Positions 54,005 to 62,804 of a stretch of DNA of 64,000 bases are shown here, one piece after another. This DNA is from Chryseobacterium pennipullorum (GTDB taxonomy: Bacteria; Bacteroidota; Bacteroidia; Flavobacteriales; Weeksellaceae), in assembly GCF_003384725.1 (NCBI RefSeq), contig NZ_QNVV01000001.1:62001-126000 (forward strand). Reading direction: 5' to 3'. Every line of letters begins with the position of its first letter. Position 1 is the first letter of the stretch. The notes below the pieces were generated by a model. It made no database searches, was not told the DNA's origin, and worked only from the letters and a program-made list of their open reading frames with translations. The position numbers were made by a program, and so were the translations under genes.

Positions 54005-54808
54005 CTAACGCTCCCCTCTCAACTTATTCTGATATTCGGTGGGTGCTATTCCAATTACTTTTTTGAAGATATTACTGAAAGAAGACAAACTGTTGTACCC
54101 TACCATCATGGCAATCTCGTACATATTATATTTACCTTCCAGCATCAATTCAAGAGACCGGGTAATTCTTAAAGCCCTCAGAAAACGGACATAATTCATT
54201 CCCAAAATCTCTTTAAACCTCCGGGAAAGGGTTCTGGTGCTCATTCCGAATTCTTTGGCGGTAGATTCGATACTAAGTGGTTTTTCAAGATTAGCATGAA
54301 TATATCGTGCGATCTTCAGCAATGTTTCATCTTTTGGAAAAGGATGTTGTATCGGAAATGCCAGATGTTGATGTTTTTTCTCCTGCAAGACTCCCTTAAG
54401 AGCTTTGAGAAAATAATATTCAGAAGTATCATTTTTTGTGATTTTCCCATTCCATTCTTTGGTATGTAAAATCATTTCCCGCAGCAGGTTGTTGACGGAA
54501 TAGATATTAATTTCATCAAAAAAGCCATTCTCATTTTCTTCTTTTTTAAAGTAAAAATTATACAGATCTACTTTTGGGCTCGTCGAAAAAATATAATGGG
54601 GTGTTCCTGCTGGAATCCACATAAAACATCTTGCCGGAAGGTACCAGTGCTTTAGATCGGTAAAAACATGCACAATACCGCCTTCAGCATATACGAGCTG
54701 GGCCGAGCTGTGATAATGAATCTCTGTTGTAATATTTCCTGTAAGTACATGATAAATGTAAAATTCAGCATCTTCTTCTTCTACTTCACTAAAATGACTG
54801 TTATTCAT
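54005..54808 (-). CDS. AraC-family transcriptional regulator
   Basis: 267 residues. The N-terminal half is a cupin-like sensor (YHSSAQLVYAEGGIVHVFTD, RCFMWIPAGTPHYIFST). The C-terminal 100 residues are the twin HTH: IESTAKEFGMSTRTLSRRF and MYEIAMMVGYNSLSSFSNIF. It is divergent from, and 136 bases away from, the TolC-HlyD-MFS efflux operon, so it is very likely its regulator; the effector is unknown. Confidence 0.88.
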   Translation of the reverse strand: MNNSHFSEVEEEDAEFYIYHVLTGNITTEIHYHSSAQLVYAEGGIVHVFTDLKHWYLPARCFMWIPAGTPHYIFSTSPKVDLYNFYFKKEENENGFFDEINIYSVNNLLREMILHTKEWNGKITKNDTSEYYFLKALKGVLQEKKHQHLAFPIQHPFPKDETLLKIARYIHANLEKPLSIESTAKEFGMSTRTLSRRFKEILGMNYVRFLRALRITRSLELMLEGKYNMYEIAMMVGYNSLSSFSNIFKKVIGIAPTEYQNKLRGER

Positions 54809-54895
54809 GAAATAAAGATACTAAGATTTTTTATATTGGCGTAAATGAACAAATCTTTTTCTGTTTTCACAAATCATGTCCGGCTCCCCACCGCG

Positions 54896-54903
54896 TACCT
54901 TTG
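54896..54903 (+). promoter_or_regulatory. -7 element of the efflux operon
   Basis: TACCTTTG, 41 bases before the TolC ATG at 54945, in the divergent region with the AraC gene. Confidence 0.5.
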
Positions 54904-54944
54904 CAATATCAAAATCATTTTAGCAAAAATCCTTTAATAAATTT

Positions 54945-56279
54945 ATGAATATGATATTTAACGCATGCCGATATCAGTGCATAGCGTTGTGCCTTTTATT
55001 GAGCAATTTTTTTCATTCACAGATGATAGATTACCGGCATCTAGGCCTTCAGCAGGCCGTGGAAATCGGTCTAAAAAACAACAAAAACATTCAGATAAGT
55101 CACCTGAAACAGGAAATGTCCGCAACCAGAGAGAAAGATCTTAAAATGGAAAAACTTCCGGATATTGAGTTTCATACAAGCTATAGCCAGGTAACAAATC
55201 TTTTTCAGTATCAGGATGGCGTATTCGGTCAACCTACAAAATATAATGCCATCAACGGAATGTATGATTTTACGCTATCGGCATCCATTCCGGTGTATAT
55301 GGGTGGTACAATAAAAAATACGGAAAAAAAAGCGGCAATAGATACAGAAATTTCAGCCCTTACAACACACATGGATGAGAGACAGCTTAAGATGGAGATC
55401 ATTACCGCTTTTTTACAGATTCATCATTTGAAGGAACAGCAAAACCTTATCCAGGACAAAATGAAAGAAGATTCTGTGAATATAAGACAGGTAAAAGTCC
55501 TAAAAGCTAACGGAGTGGTTACGGTAAATGAAGTCCTGAGAACATCATTACAGCTTTCCAATCATAAAATGAGCTGGACGGAGCTTAATAATGACATCCA
55601 GATTGCAGAACACAAACTGAAAACGATTCTTTCACTCCCTGAAGACCAGGAAATGCATGCTGATACGGAAGATCTGATTTCTGATAAAGCATCCATCCCC
55701 CATATTGATGAGCTGACAGAGACCGCTTTACACAAAAATGAATCGGTGGAAATCACCCATAAAAACCTCTCTTTAAAAGAATTGGACCAGAAAATCACCA
55801 AAGCCAATTATCTTCCAAAGATAACAGCCGGTGGAGAGTATTTCTTAAAGTATCCGAACATGATGTTTTTTCCTCCGGAGCCTTATGCATACCGTTTAGG
55901 AATGATTGGGGTAAATCTCACCTATCCCATCGGAAACCTCTACAAAAACAAATACAGAATGCAGGAAGCCAGAGAGAACATTAACCTGGCAAAACTTCAG
56001 ATCGGGGAAAATGAAGAAAAGATCAGGCACAACGTCTATCAGGCATATAAAAAATTTGAAGAAACCGACCAAAAGGTAACCATCGCTGAAGAAGCCATCG
56101 TACAGGCCAAAGAGAACTACCGCATCGTGAGAACAAAATATGCAAACAAACTAAGCCTGATCACGGAGCTTATTGATGCGGACAACACCTACCTTGAAGC
56201 CGAATCCAACCTTATTTCCGTAAAAATTAACAGACAACTAAAGTATTATCAACTCCAATATACGATTGGAAACTTATAA
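54945..56279 (+). CDS. TolC-family outer membrane efflux protein
   Basis: 444 residues with an N-terminal signal (FFHSQ end). Two OEP repeats with long helices: LQQAVEIGLKNNKNIQISHLKQE, and the second starting KNESVEITHKNLSLKELDQKIT, with late KFEETDQKVTIAEEAIVQAK. It forms the outer membrane exit duct. The HlyD gene starts 5 bases after it. Confidence 0.88.
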   Translation: MNMIFNACRYQCIALCLLLSNFFHSQMIDYRHLGLQQAVEIGLKNNKNIQISHLKQEMSATREKDLKMEKLPDIEFHTSYSQVTNLFQYQDGVFGQPTKYNAINGMYDFTLSASIPVYMGGTIKNTEKKAAIDTEISALTTHMDERQLKMEIITAFLQIHHLKEQQNLIQDKMKEDSVNIRQVKVLKANGVVTVNEVLRTSLQLSNHKMSWTELNNDIQIAEHKLKTILSLPEDQEMHADTEDLISDKASIPHIDELTETALHKNESVEITHKNLSLKELDQKITKANYLPKITAGGEYFLKYPNMMFFPPEPYAYRLGMIGVNLTYPIGNLYKNKYRMQEARENINLAKLQIGENEEKIRHNVYQAYKKFEETDQKVTIAEEAIVQAKENYRIVRTKYANKLSLITELIDADNTYLEAESNLISVKINRQLKYYQLQYTIGNL

Positions 56280-56284
56280 AAACT

Positions 56285-57331
56285 ATGGCAAAGAAACAAC
56301 TGACACGAAAGGAAAAAAGAATCAACAGGGTAATCAGCCTGCTTGCCTGGATCCTGATCATCTCCGGGATTACAGGAATGGTAAGTTTTTACCTTTTTTC
56401 AAGAAAAAATGTTACCACCAATGATGCACAGATCGAACAGTACATTACACCAATTTCCAGCAAAGTATCCGGATTTATCCAAAAGATCAGGTTTGATGAA
56501 AATCAGTTTGTACACAAAGGGGATACTTTGATTGTCATAGATAACAGGGAATTTGTCAACCAGATACAAATGGCAGAAGCCAGTCTTCATGCCACTACTG
56601 AGAATATAGCAACAATCCAGAGCGGTGTCAGTACAAAAGAAAGCGATACAAAAATTATCGATGCCAAAATTGCTTCGGCAAGAATTGACATCTGGAAAAA
56701 TGAACAGGATTTCAAAAGATACAAAAACCTGTTGGCTGAAGATGCCGCTACGGAGCAGGAATTTGAAAATGTAAAAGCTTCTTATGAACAGTCAAAGGCC
56801 AATCTGCTGGCATTGGAACAACAAAAAAATGCAGTGAGAGCAGGAGCCAGCGAACAGCAGACTAAAGTGGCACCTGCCAAAAGCCAGATCCGCCAGAGCT
56901 CAGCCAATTTGAATAATGCCAGGCTTTTCCTTTCCTATACAGTTATTACAGCTCCTTACGACGGCTGGGTAGGCAAAAAAACAATCCAGGAAGGACAGCT
57001 GATCAAGGAAGGACAGGCATTGGTGCAGATCGTAAGCAAAGAAAAATGGATTATAGCCAATTACAAAGAAACACAGCTTGGGCTGATCGATCAGAAGCAG
57101 GAGGTCATCATCACCGCTGATGCCTATCCGGGAATCGAATTTAAAGGAAAAATTCTTTCTGTATCTCCGGCTTCGGGATCCCAGTTTTCTTTGATAAAAC
57201 CCGACAATGCGACCGGAAATTTTGTAAAAATCGAACAGCGGTTTCCTGTTAAAATCATCCTTGATAATAATAAAGATAATGAAAAGCTGCTTTCCGGAAT
57301 GAACGTCCTCGTAAGCGCGAAGAAGATTTAG
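56285..57331 (+). CDS. HlyD/EmrA-family membrane fusion protein
   Basis: 348 residues. Basic N-terminus, one membrane helix (about 17-34), then the barrel-sandwich half TPISSKVSGFIQKIRFDENQ, a coiled-coil hairpin (about 95-200), and the returning lipoyl half ITAPYDGWVGKKTIQEGQ. It joins the MFS pump to the TolC-like duct, in EmrA style. Confidence 0.88.
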   Translation: MAKKQLTRKEKRINRVISLLAWILIISGITGMVSFYLFSRKNVTTNDAQIEQYITPISSKVSGFIQKIRFDENQFVHKGDTLIVIDNREFVNQIQMAEASLHATTENIATIQSGVSTKESDTKIIDAKIASARIDIWKNEQDFKRYKNLLAEDAATEQEFENVKASYEQSKANLLALEQQKNAVRAGASEQQTKVAPAKSQIRQSSANLNNARLFLSYTVITAPYDGWVGKKTIQEGQLIKEGQALVQIVSKEKWIIANYKETQLGLIDQKQEVIITADAYPGIEFKGKILSVSPASGSQFSLIKPDNATGNFVKIEQRFPVKIILDNNKDNEKLLSGMNVLVSAKKI

Positions 57332-57553
57332 AATGGAGCTGTTAGAGTACAAATCCTCTATATCTTCAAATTAACACATTTTCAAATCTTCAAATTAATA
57401 ATCTTTTCTGCGAAAAGACAAAACTGCAAATTTTTTCTTAAGCATATTTGCTATTTTACCCTTTTGTTTTACTCTTTGCCTTTTTGTCTTTTCGCTTTTT
57501 AATTTAGATAAAATGAATGCATTCTATGTATTCCTAGCCTTTTTCAACAGTTT

Positions 57554-59116
57554 ATGCAACACAATACAGTTTATCATAAATGGCTGCCGCAGTGGTTAAA
57601 ATTGCCTTTACTCATACTGGCATTATTTCCACACATCATGTTACTGTCATTATTACATTCCAACAGTGCCTTCACCTCTTCTTTTATGGGAGTAGATTCG
57701 GATGATATTCAATATTTAATGATGCTGATGTACGGAACATTTGTAGTGACTCTCTTGGTTTTGCAAAGGTTTATGGCTTATTTCAGCGTTAAATACTATG
57801 TGCTTCTGATGTCTTCCGTTTCCGTGATCCTTCTGTATGTCTTATCCGTCACCAATGATTATCATGTAATTCTGGTTATTCGGTTTTTGGAAGGTTTTTT
57901 CGGGCTGCTTGAGGGCGCTATTTTCCTGCCATTGATTATCGCAGAACTCAGGACCAGACATGCTAAGGTGATCGCTTATCTCTTTATGTATTCTCTCATG
58001 CTGACAGGAGGAACTGTGACCACTACCCTAATGAAATCAAGCATCCAGGATTACGATTTTCAGCATATGATTTTAATGATGGCGTATTTTCATGTTTTTG
58101 TGCTGATTCTGGGTATTGTCATTTTCAACAGGAACCGCTTTTTTCCCAAAAAACCACTTTATCAGCTGGATATTCCCAGCTGGTTTCTGCTTTGGGTGTG
58201 TTTGCAATCCGGAGCTTATGCGATCGTCTATGGAAAAAGACTAATGTGGCTGGAATCTGACACCATTCTTATCTGCTTATTTGTATTCCTTATTTCCGGC
58301 GGATTGTTTATGCTCAAACAAAGAAACTCAAAACGGCCATTATTTCATTTTGAAGTTTTAAGTTCAAAAAATGTGATTGCAGGAATGATCCTTTTCTTTA
58401 TTTTCTATCTCATCCGTTCCGGGTTGAACAATGTGTACAGCATTATGGCAGTCATCTGGAAGTGGCCCTGGGATTATATTGTGAACATCCAATACTGGAA
58501 TGTAGCTGGAACACTGATCGGAGTTTTCATATCCGGTATTTGCCTTGTTCGCGGGATTTCTTCCCGAATCGTTTTCTTTACAGGCTTTCTTTTACTGGCA
58601 ATAGATTGTGCATGGTTTACCTATACCTTTTATCCGGATACCAGCCTTACCACGATCTGTCCGCCTTTATTTCTGCAGGGAATAGCTCAGGGACTGCTAT
58701 TTACACCTCTGGTTTTCTTTCTTATTTCTGGGATGACGGAAGAATACGTTGCTAATGCAAGTGTTATGGGAACTACCACCCGTTTCTGGGCAACAGCGAT
58801 TGGTTACGCCTTAATGCAGAACCTGATGTTATTTTTAACTTTAAAACATGCCGACACGTTAAGCTTTAATCTCACAGATACCAATCCGGTTTTCTACAGC
58901 CAGTGGAATAAGATTTTCGGAAACCATATTTCCAGGCTGCCCGTTAATGAATCTATGGCCATGACCGCCGGTGCTTTTAAAACAAAAATCAATGCACAGG
59001 CAATGCTGCTCTCCAATATGGAGATTTTTACAGGATTATTCTGGCTAGCCTTTATTACAGCGCTCATTGTATTACTTTATCACCCGGTGAAGATCGCAGT
59101 GAGGAATATTATGTAA
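57554..59116 (+). CDS. EmrB-like MFS multidrug transporter
   Basis: 520 residues, 14 apparent membrane helices, the DHA2 drug:H+ antiporter type. EDGLF-type motif C is less clear than in EmrB, but the partners TolC and HlyD in the same direction support an export role. FLEGFFGLLEGAIFLPLI and PLFLQGIAQGLLFTPLVFF are conserved-looking loops. It begins 223 bases after the HlyD stop; the gap has hairpins, so a separate promoter is possible. Confidence 0.78.
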   Translation: MQHNTVYHKWLPQWLKLPLLILALFPHIMLLSLLHSNSAFTSSFMGVDSDDIQYLMMLMYGTFVVTLLVLQRFMAYFSVKYYVLLMSSVSVILLYVLSVTNDYHVILVIRFLEGFFGLLEGAIFLPLIIAELRTRHAKVIAYLFMYSLMLTGGTVTTTLMKSSIQDYDFQHMILMMAYFHVFVLILGIVIFNRNRFFPKKPLYQLDIPSWFLLWVCLQSGAYAIVYGKRLMWLESDTILICLFVFLISGGLFMLKQRNSKRPLFHFEVLSSKNVIAGMILFFIFYLIRSGLNNVYSIMAVIWKWPWDYIVNIQYWNVAGTLIGVFISGICLVRGISSRIVFFTGFLLLAIDCAWFTYTFYPDTSLTTICPPLFLQGIAQGLLFTPLVFFLISGMTEEYVANASVMGTTTRFWATAIGYALMQNLMLFLTLKHADTLSFNLTDTNPVFYSQWNKIFGNHISRLPVNESMAMTAGAFKTKINAQAMLLSNMEIFTGLFWLAFITALIVLLYHPVKIAVRNIM

Positions 59117-59121
59117 GAAGA

Positions 59122-59198
59122 GATGCTGGAAGCTAGATGCTAGATGCTGGATACTGGATACTGGATGCTAGATGCTGGATGCTGGATGCTGGAAGTTG
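59122..59198 (+). repeat. 11-unit heptanucleotide tandem repeat after the MFS gene
   Basis: Units of GATGCTG or one-to-three-base variants (GATACTG, GATGCTA, GAAGCTA, GAAGTTG) run from 59122 to 59198, beginning 5 bases after the stop codon. The final GCTGGAAGTT (59188-59197) has its complement AACTTCCAGC at 59439-59448. Confidence 0.8.
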
Positions 59199-59552
59199 TT
59201 GAAGTCCTAAATTACTAATGGATTCGGTTAAGGAAATTTGTATTTTAACGCTGTGTCCGCAAAGGCTTAAAGTATTTATCTTTTTTTTAAAAATTTTCAA
59301 ATCAAATTCGTTGTGATCTTTGTGTGAGAAAAATAATCCTTGGCGCGGAATAACATATTAACTGAAATTTTTTAAAATTAAAACGAATTATAATCAATTC
59401 TTATAAAAATAACCAATACCCTCATAACGTCAAAAAGAAACTTCCAGCTTCGCGCTACCGTCTTCCATCTCTACTCACTTTGGCCAACTTATTGTTGCTT
59501 CTGTTCATTACAGTATCACTTAAGCACTTGCGTTTAACAGAAAAGCCATCAT
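59199..59552. other. intergenic DNA, no gene seen
   Basis: Only the complement of the heptamer unit (59439-59448, then CTTCCATCTCT around 59461-59471) was found here. No promoter match before the aldehyde dehydrogenase gene. Confidence 0.4.
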
Positions 59553-60914
59553 ATGGAAATTGAAAAAATTTTACACAGTCAGAGAGAATTTTTTAAGACT
59601 CAGCAAACCAAAAGTATTGCATTCCGGAAAATGTATCTGGAAAAACTAAGGGATCTTATAATCTCTCATGAAAATATGCTGTATGATGCCATTCTTAAGG
59701 ATTTTGGAAAATCCAGGTTTGATACACTTACGACAGAAATTTCTTTTGTACTGAATGATATAGACTATTATTTAAAAAATCTGAAGTCTCTCTCTAAGCC
59801 TAAAAAAGTAAACACAAATCTGGTGAATCAGCTGGGCAGCAGTAGAATTTATTCCGATCCGCTGGGCTGCGTATTGGTGATTGGGGCCTGGAATTATCCA
59901 TATCAGCTATCCCTGTCTCCTCTTGTTGCCGCTGTTGCGGCAGGAAACTGCTGCATTCTCAAACCTAGTGAAATAGCCCATCATACCATGATGGCAATGT
60001 CTGTTCTCATCAATGAAAATTTTCCGCCGGAATATCTTCGGGTGTATGAAGGAGGTATTGATGAGACCACAGCCCTTTTAAAACTTAAGTTTGATAAAAT
60101 ATTCTTTACCGGAAGTACCAAAGTAGGAAAGATTGTGTACAAAGCTGCTGCTGAACATCTTACACCTGTTATTCTGGAATTAGGTGGAAAATCACCTGCT
60201 ATTGTCACCAAAGATGCCAATCTTGAAGTTGCCGCGAAAAGAATTGTCTGGGGAAAGTTTTTGAATGCTGGCCAAACCTGTGTAGCTCCCGATTATCTCC
60301 TGGTAGAAGAAACCGTTCAGGAGCAGTTTCTGGAAATGCTCAGAAAATACATCAGGGAATTCAGTTATGATCCGGGATCGGCACAATATACCAGAATCAT
60401 AAACCAGCGAAATTTTCATCGTCTCACCACCCTTATTGATCAAAAGAAAGTATATACCGGAGGTGATTTCAACGAAGAACAACTATACATTGCACCAACC
60501 ATTCTGAATGCTGTAGATTGGAACGATGAAATTATGCAGGAAGAGATTTTTGGCCCAATCCTCCCTGTCATCAGCTTTCAGAGCTATAATACAGTACTCA
60601 ATTCCATTTTGGAACTGGAAAAACCACTTGCAGCTTATCTTTTCACTAATAATTCTGAAGAAAAAGAGATCTTTACGCGTAAACTTTCGTTCGGAGGTGG
60701 ATGTATCAATGATACCATCATGCATTTGAGTAATGACCATCTGCCATTTGGAGGTGTCGGAAGCTCAGGTATTGGAAATTATCATGGTAAATATGGCTTC
60801 GAAGCGTTTTCACATCAGAAAGCCATTCTTGAAAAAGCAACCTGGGGTGAGCCAAATATCAAATATCCACCGTATTCTGATAAAAAATTAAGCTGGATCA
60901 AAAAATTATTATAA
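59553..60914 (+). CDS. class 3 aldehyde dehydrogenase
   Basis: 453 residues, lacking the C-terminal extension of class 1/2 enzymes. NYPYQLSLSPLVAAVAAGNC (about 112-131), FTGSTKVGK, ELGGKSP with the general-base Glu, and NAGQTCVAPDY with the nucleophile Cys (about residue 244). Oxidises fatty or aromatic aldehydes with NAD(P)+. Single gene. Confidence 0.92.
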   Translation: MEIEKILHSQREFFKTQQTKSIAFRKMYLEKLRDLIISHENMLYDAILKDFGKSRFDTLTTEISFVLNDIDYYLKNLKSLSKPKKVNTNLVNQLGSSRIYSDPLGCVLVIGAWNYPYQLSLSPLVAAVAAGNCCILKPSEIAHHTMMAMSVLINENFPPEYLRVYEGGIDETTALLKLKFDKIFFTGSTKVGKIVYKAAAEHLTPVILELGGKSPAIVTKDANLEVAAKRIVWGKFLNAGQTCVAPDYLLVEETVQEQFLEMLRKYIREFSYDPGSAQYTRIINQRNFHRLTTLIDQKKVYTGGDFNEEQLYIAPTILNAVDWNDEIMQEEIFGPILPVISFQSYNTVLNSILELEKPLAAYLFTNNSEEKEIFTRKLSFGGGCINDTIMHLSNDHLPFGGVGSSGIGNYHGKYGFEAFSHQKAILEKATWGEPNIKYPPYSDKKLSWIKKLL

Positions 60915-60950
60915 TTATTCCACAAATAGGGATTTTCTAAAATAAAAACA

Positions 60951-60958
60951 TATCTTTG
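60951..60958 (+). promoter_or_regulatory. -7 element of the double-glycine peptide gene
   Basis: TATCTTTG, 25 bases before the ATG at 60984. Confidence 0.5.
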
Positions 60959-60983
60959 GTACCGAACTATTAAACCAATAATT

Positions 60984-61169
60984 ATGAAAAATTTAAAAAA
61001 ATTATCTCGTGAACAATTAAGAATTGTGTCTGGAGGAACTTCTTGTGCGGGAACTTGTTCAGACGGATCTTTTGTATCTATAAGTTCATGTACTTCATGC
61101 ATCAGCTATTCTGGCGGGGCAGCCTGTCATAATGCTCATGAACAAAGTATATATGTTGAGAATTGTTAA
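60984..61169 (+). CDS. double-glycine leader peptide, Cys-rich bacteriocin-like
   Basis: 61 residues. The leader MKNLKKLSREQLRIVSGG ends in a GG cleavage site (17-18), as in peptides exported by C39-peptidase ABC transporters. The 43-residue core has six Cys (CAGTC, SSCTSC, C in AACHN and the C-terminal C), many Ser/Gly/Thr, and no long helix. In flavobacteria such genes are annotated bacteriocin-like; the activity is untested. It is a complete small unit with a -7 element and a terminator, but no transporter or maturation enzyme is next to it. Confidence 0.75.
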   Translation: MKNLKKLSREQLRIVSGGTSCAGTCSDGSFVSISSCTSCISYSGGAACHNAHEQSIYVENC

Positions 61170-61174
61170 ATAAA

Positions 61175-61210
61175 AAAAAGCCATACACAATCTGTGATAT
61201 GGCTTTTTCA
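61175..61210 (+). terminator. terminator of the double-glycine peptide gene
   Basis: AAAAAGCCATA/TATGGCTTTTT stem around a 12-base loop, starting 6 bases after the stop. Confidence 0.85.
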
Positions 61211-61275
61211 TATATCTTAAATTATCAAATATAATTTATTCTAATTCTGAGAGCAATTCGCTAATAAAATGTCTA

Positions 61276-61839
61276 TCAAACTTTTCCATTTTCCAGGAAT
61301 TGTTTCACTTTTGCTTTACTATATCCCTTTCCATCCTCTAGAATCTCACTTTGTTGAACATGAAGTTTTTTACCATCTTTATCTAAAATAATAAAAAATG
61401 GATAAAATTGTTGTTCATTAATATTAATATACTGGGCAAAGACTTTCTCATTTTTATTGTCTGGAGAATAATTCAGGTGATAGTATACATAATTTTTATC
61501 TACAATTTCTTTCAGTTCAGGAGTTTGCTGTACAAAATTATTAAATCGGAGACACCAGATACACCAGTTCCCCCCAGCCTGAATTATAATTTTTTTGCCT
61601 TCTTTCTGGGCTTGCGCTATCACTTTAGCAATATCAGCCTGCGCATCAGCCTTCGGATCGTAAGGCTTTGGAAGCTTGGCTTTTTCTTCAGCAGCTTTCT
61701 TCTTTGCATCAAGCTCTTTCTGTTCCGTAGGGACAATAAGGGCGGTCTTCTGTTTTCCGTCTTCCCGCGTATTCTTTACATTCTGTGAAAAAGCAAGTGT
61801 GCCTAATCCCAGAAAAGCGAAAATTATCAATTTTTTCAT
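61276..61839 (-). CDS. exported thioredoxin-fold protein
   Basis: 187 residues. Signal peptide ends AFSQ. Charged spacer to about 70, then a thioredoxin-like domain with the redox motif WCIWC (about 92-96) in IIIQAGGNWCIWCLRFN. C-terminal FYPFFIILDKDGKKL is the beta strand before the resolving cis region. Resembles periplasmic DUF255/thioredoxin_7-type proteins that reduce or form disulfides. It converges on the GG peptide gene; the association may be chance. Confidence 0.8.
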   Translation of the reverse strand: MKKLIIFAFLGLGTLAFSQNVKNTREDGKQKTALIVPTEQKELDAKKKAAEEKAKLPKPYDPKADAQADIAKVIAQAQKEGKKIIIQAGGNWCIWCLRFNNFVQQTPELKEIVDKNYVYYHLNYSPDNKNEKVFAQYININEQQFYPFFIILDKDGKKLHVQQSEILEDGKGYSKAKVKQFLENGKV

Positions 61840-61903
61840 AACATAAAAGTAAAAAAATAATACTTATCTCCCAGCAAAAATAGAACCATAATTTAATTAT
61901 CAC

Positions 61904-61911
61904 TAAATTTG
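61904..61911 (+). promoter_or_regulatory. -7 element immediately before the LpxL-type gene
   Basis: TAAATTTG ends 9 bases before the ATG at 61920, so the 5' leader is very short or absent. Confidence 0.5.
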
Positions 61912-61919
61912 CATCTTTT

Positions 61920-62804
61920 ATGAACTTCCTGATCAAAATATTATATTTCATCTCAAAACTTCCACTGAGAATACTCTATGTTTTTTCGGACGTTATTTTC
62001 TTCCTCAATTACTATTTGGTGGGCTACAGAAAACATGTAATTACTCAAAATCTGAGAAATTCCTTTCCGGAAAAATCCGATGAAGAAATAAGAGAAATCC
62101 GCAAAAAGTTTTATCACAATTTCTCCGACTATCTGGCGGAGACTGTAAAGTCATTCAGCATTTCCGAGACAGAATCCAGGGTGAGAATGCAGCATATTAA
62201 CCAGGAGCTTTTTCACGAAGCTAAACAGGAAGGCAAGAATATTATCTTACTGGCGGGGCACGTTTTCAACTGGGAATGGATCAATGCTTTGGCCAAGGTC
62301 ATTCCACAAGCTCACTGTCACCCCGTATACAGAAAAGTGAATAATGATTTTTGGGAAAACCAGATGAAAAAGGTCCGGAACAAATTCGGGAATGAAGCTC
62401 TTGAAGCGAATGAAGTAATCCTTAATATTTTCAGATCGAAGAACAATGGTGATTCTGCTTATATGTTTGTAGCAGACCAAACTCCCCATTTTGCCCACAT
62501 TACCTATGGGCTGGAATTTCTGAACCAAAGAACCCCTGCTTTTATCGGCTATGATAAGCTGGCAACAAGAATGGACCTTATCTTTATCTATTGCGAAATG
62601 AAACGGGTAAAACGAGGGTATTATCAGGTCAATTACCATAGAATATATCCGGATGGTGAAAAATTCACTGAGAATGAAGTGGTAAGGAAATTCCATAAAC
62701 TACTGGAAAACACTTTACATAAGCACCCGGATAACTACCTGTGGTCCCATAGAAAATGGAAATACCAGGACTCTATCAAAAATTTTGATTCTGAAAAAAA
62801 ATAA
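61920..62804 (+). CDS. LpxL/HtrB-type lipid A late acyltransferase
   Basis: 294 residues with an N-terminal membrane anchor (about 1-36). The catalytic HX4E motif is H114...E119 in LAGHVFNWEW. VADQTPHFAHI and FLNQRTPAFIGYDKLA are the next conserved blocks. It adds secondary acyl chains to lipid A in the inner membrane. The GT2 gene starts at the base after its stop codon. Confidence 0.88.
   Translation: MNFLIKILYFISKLPLRILYVFSDVIFFLNYYLVGYRKHVITQNLRNSFPEKSDEEIREIRKKFYHNFSDYLAETVKSFSISETESRVRMQHINQELFHEAKQEGKNIILLAGHVFNWEWINALAKVIPQAHCHPVYRKVNNDFWENQMKKVRNKFGNEALEANEVILNIFRSKNNGDSAYMFVADQTPHFAHITYGLEFLNQRTPAFIGYDKLATRMDLIFIYCEMKRVKRGYYQVNYHRIYPDGEKFTENEVVRKFHKLLENTLHKHPDNYLWSHRKWKYQDSIKNFDSEKK

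Noticed and set aside
57514-57600. Small ORF starting at 57514 just before the MFS gene
   Set aside because: 28 codons overlapping the MFS start in another frame, no distinguishing feature.
59122-59198. CRISPR-like array
   Set aside because: The units are 7 bases with no spacers and no cas genes are in the window.
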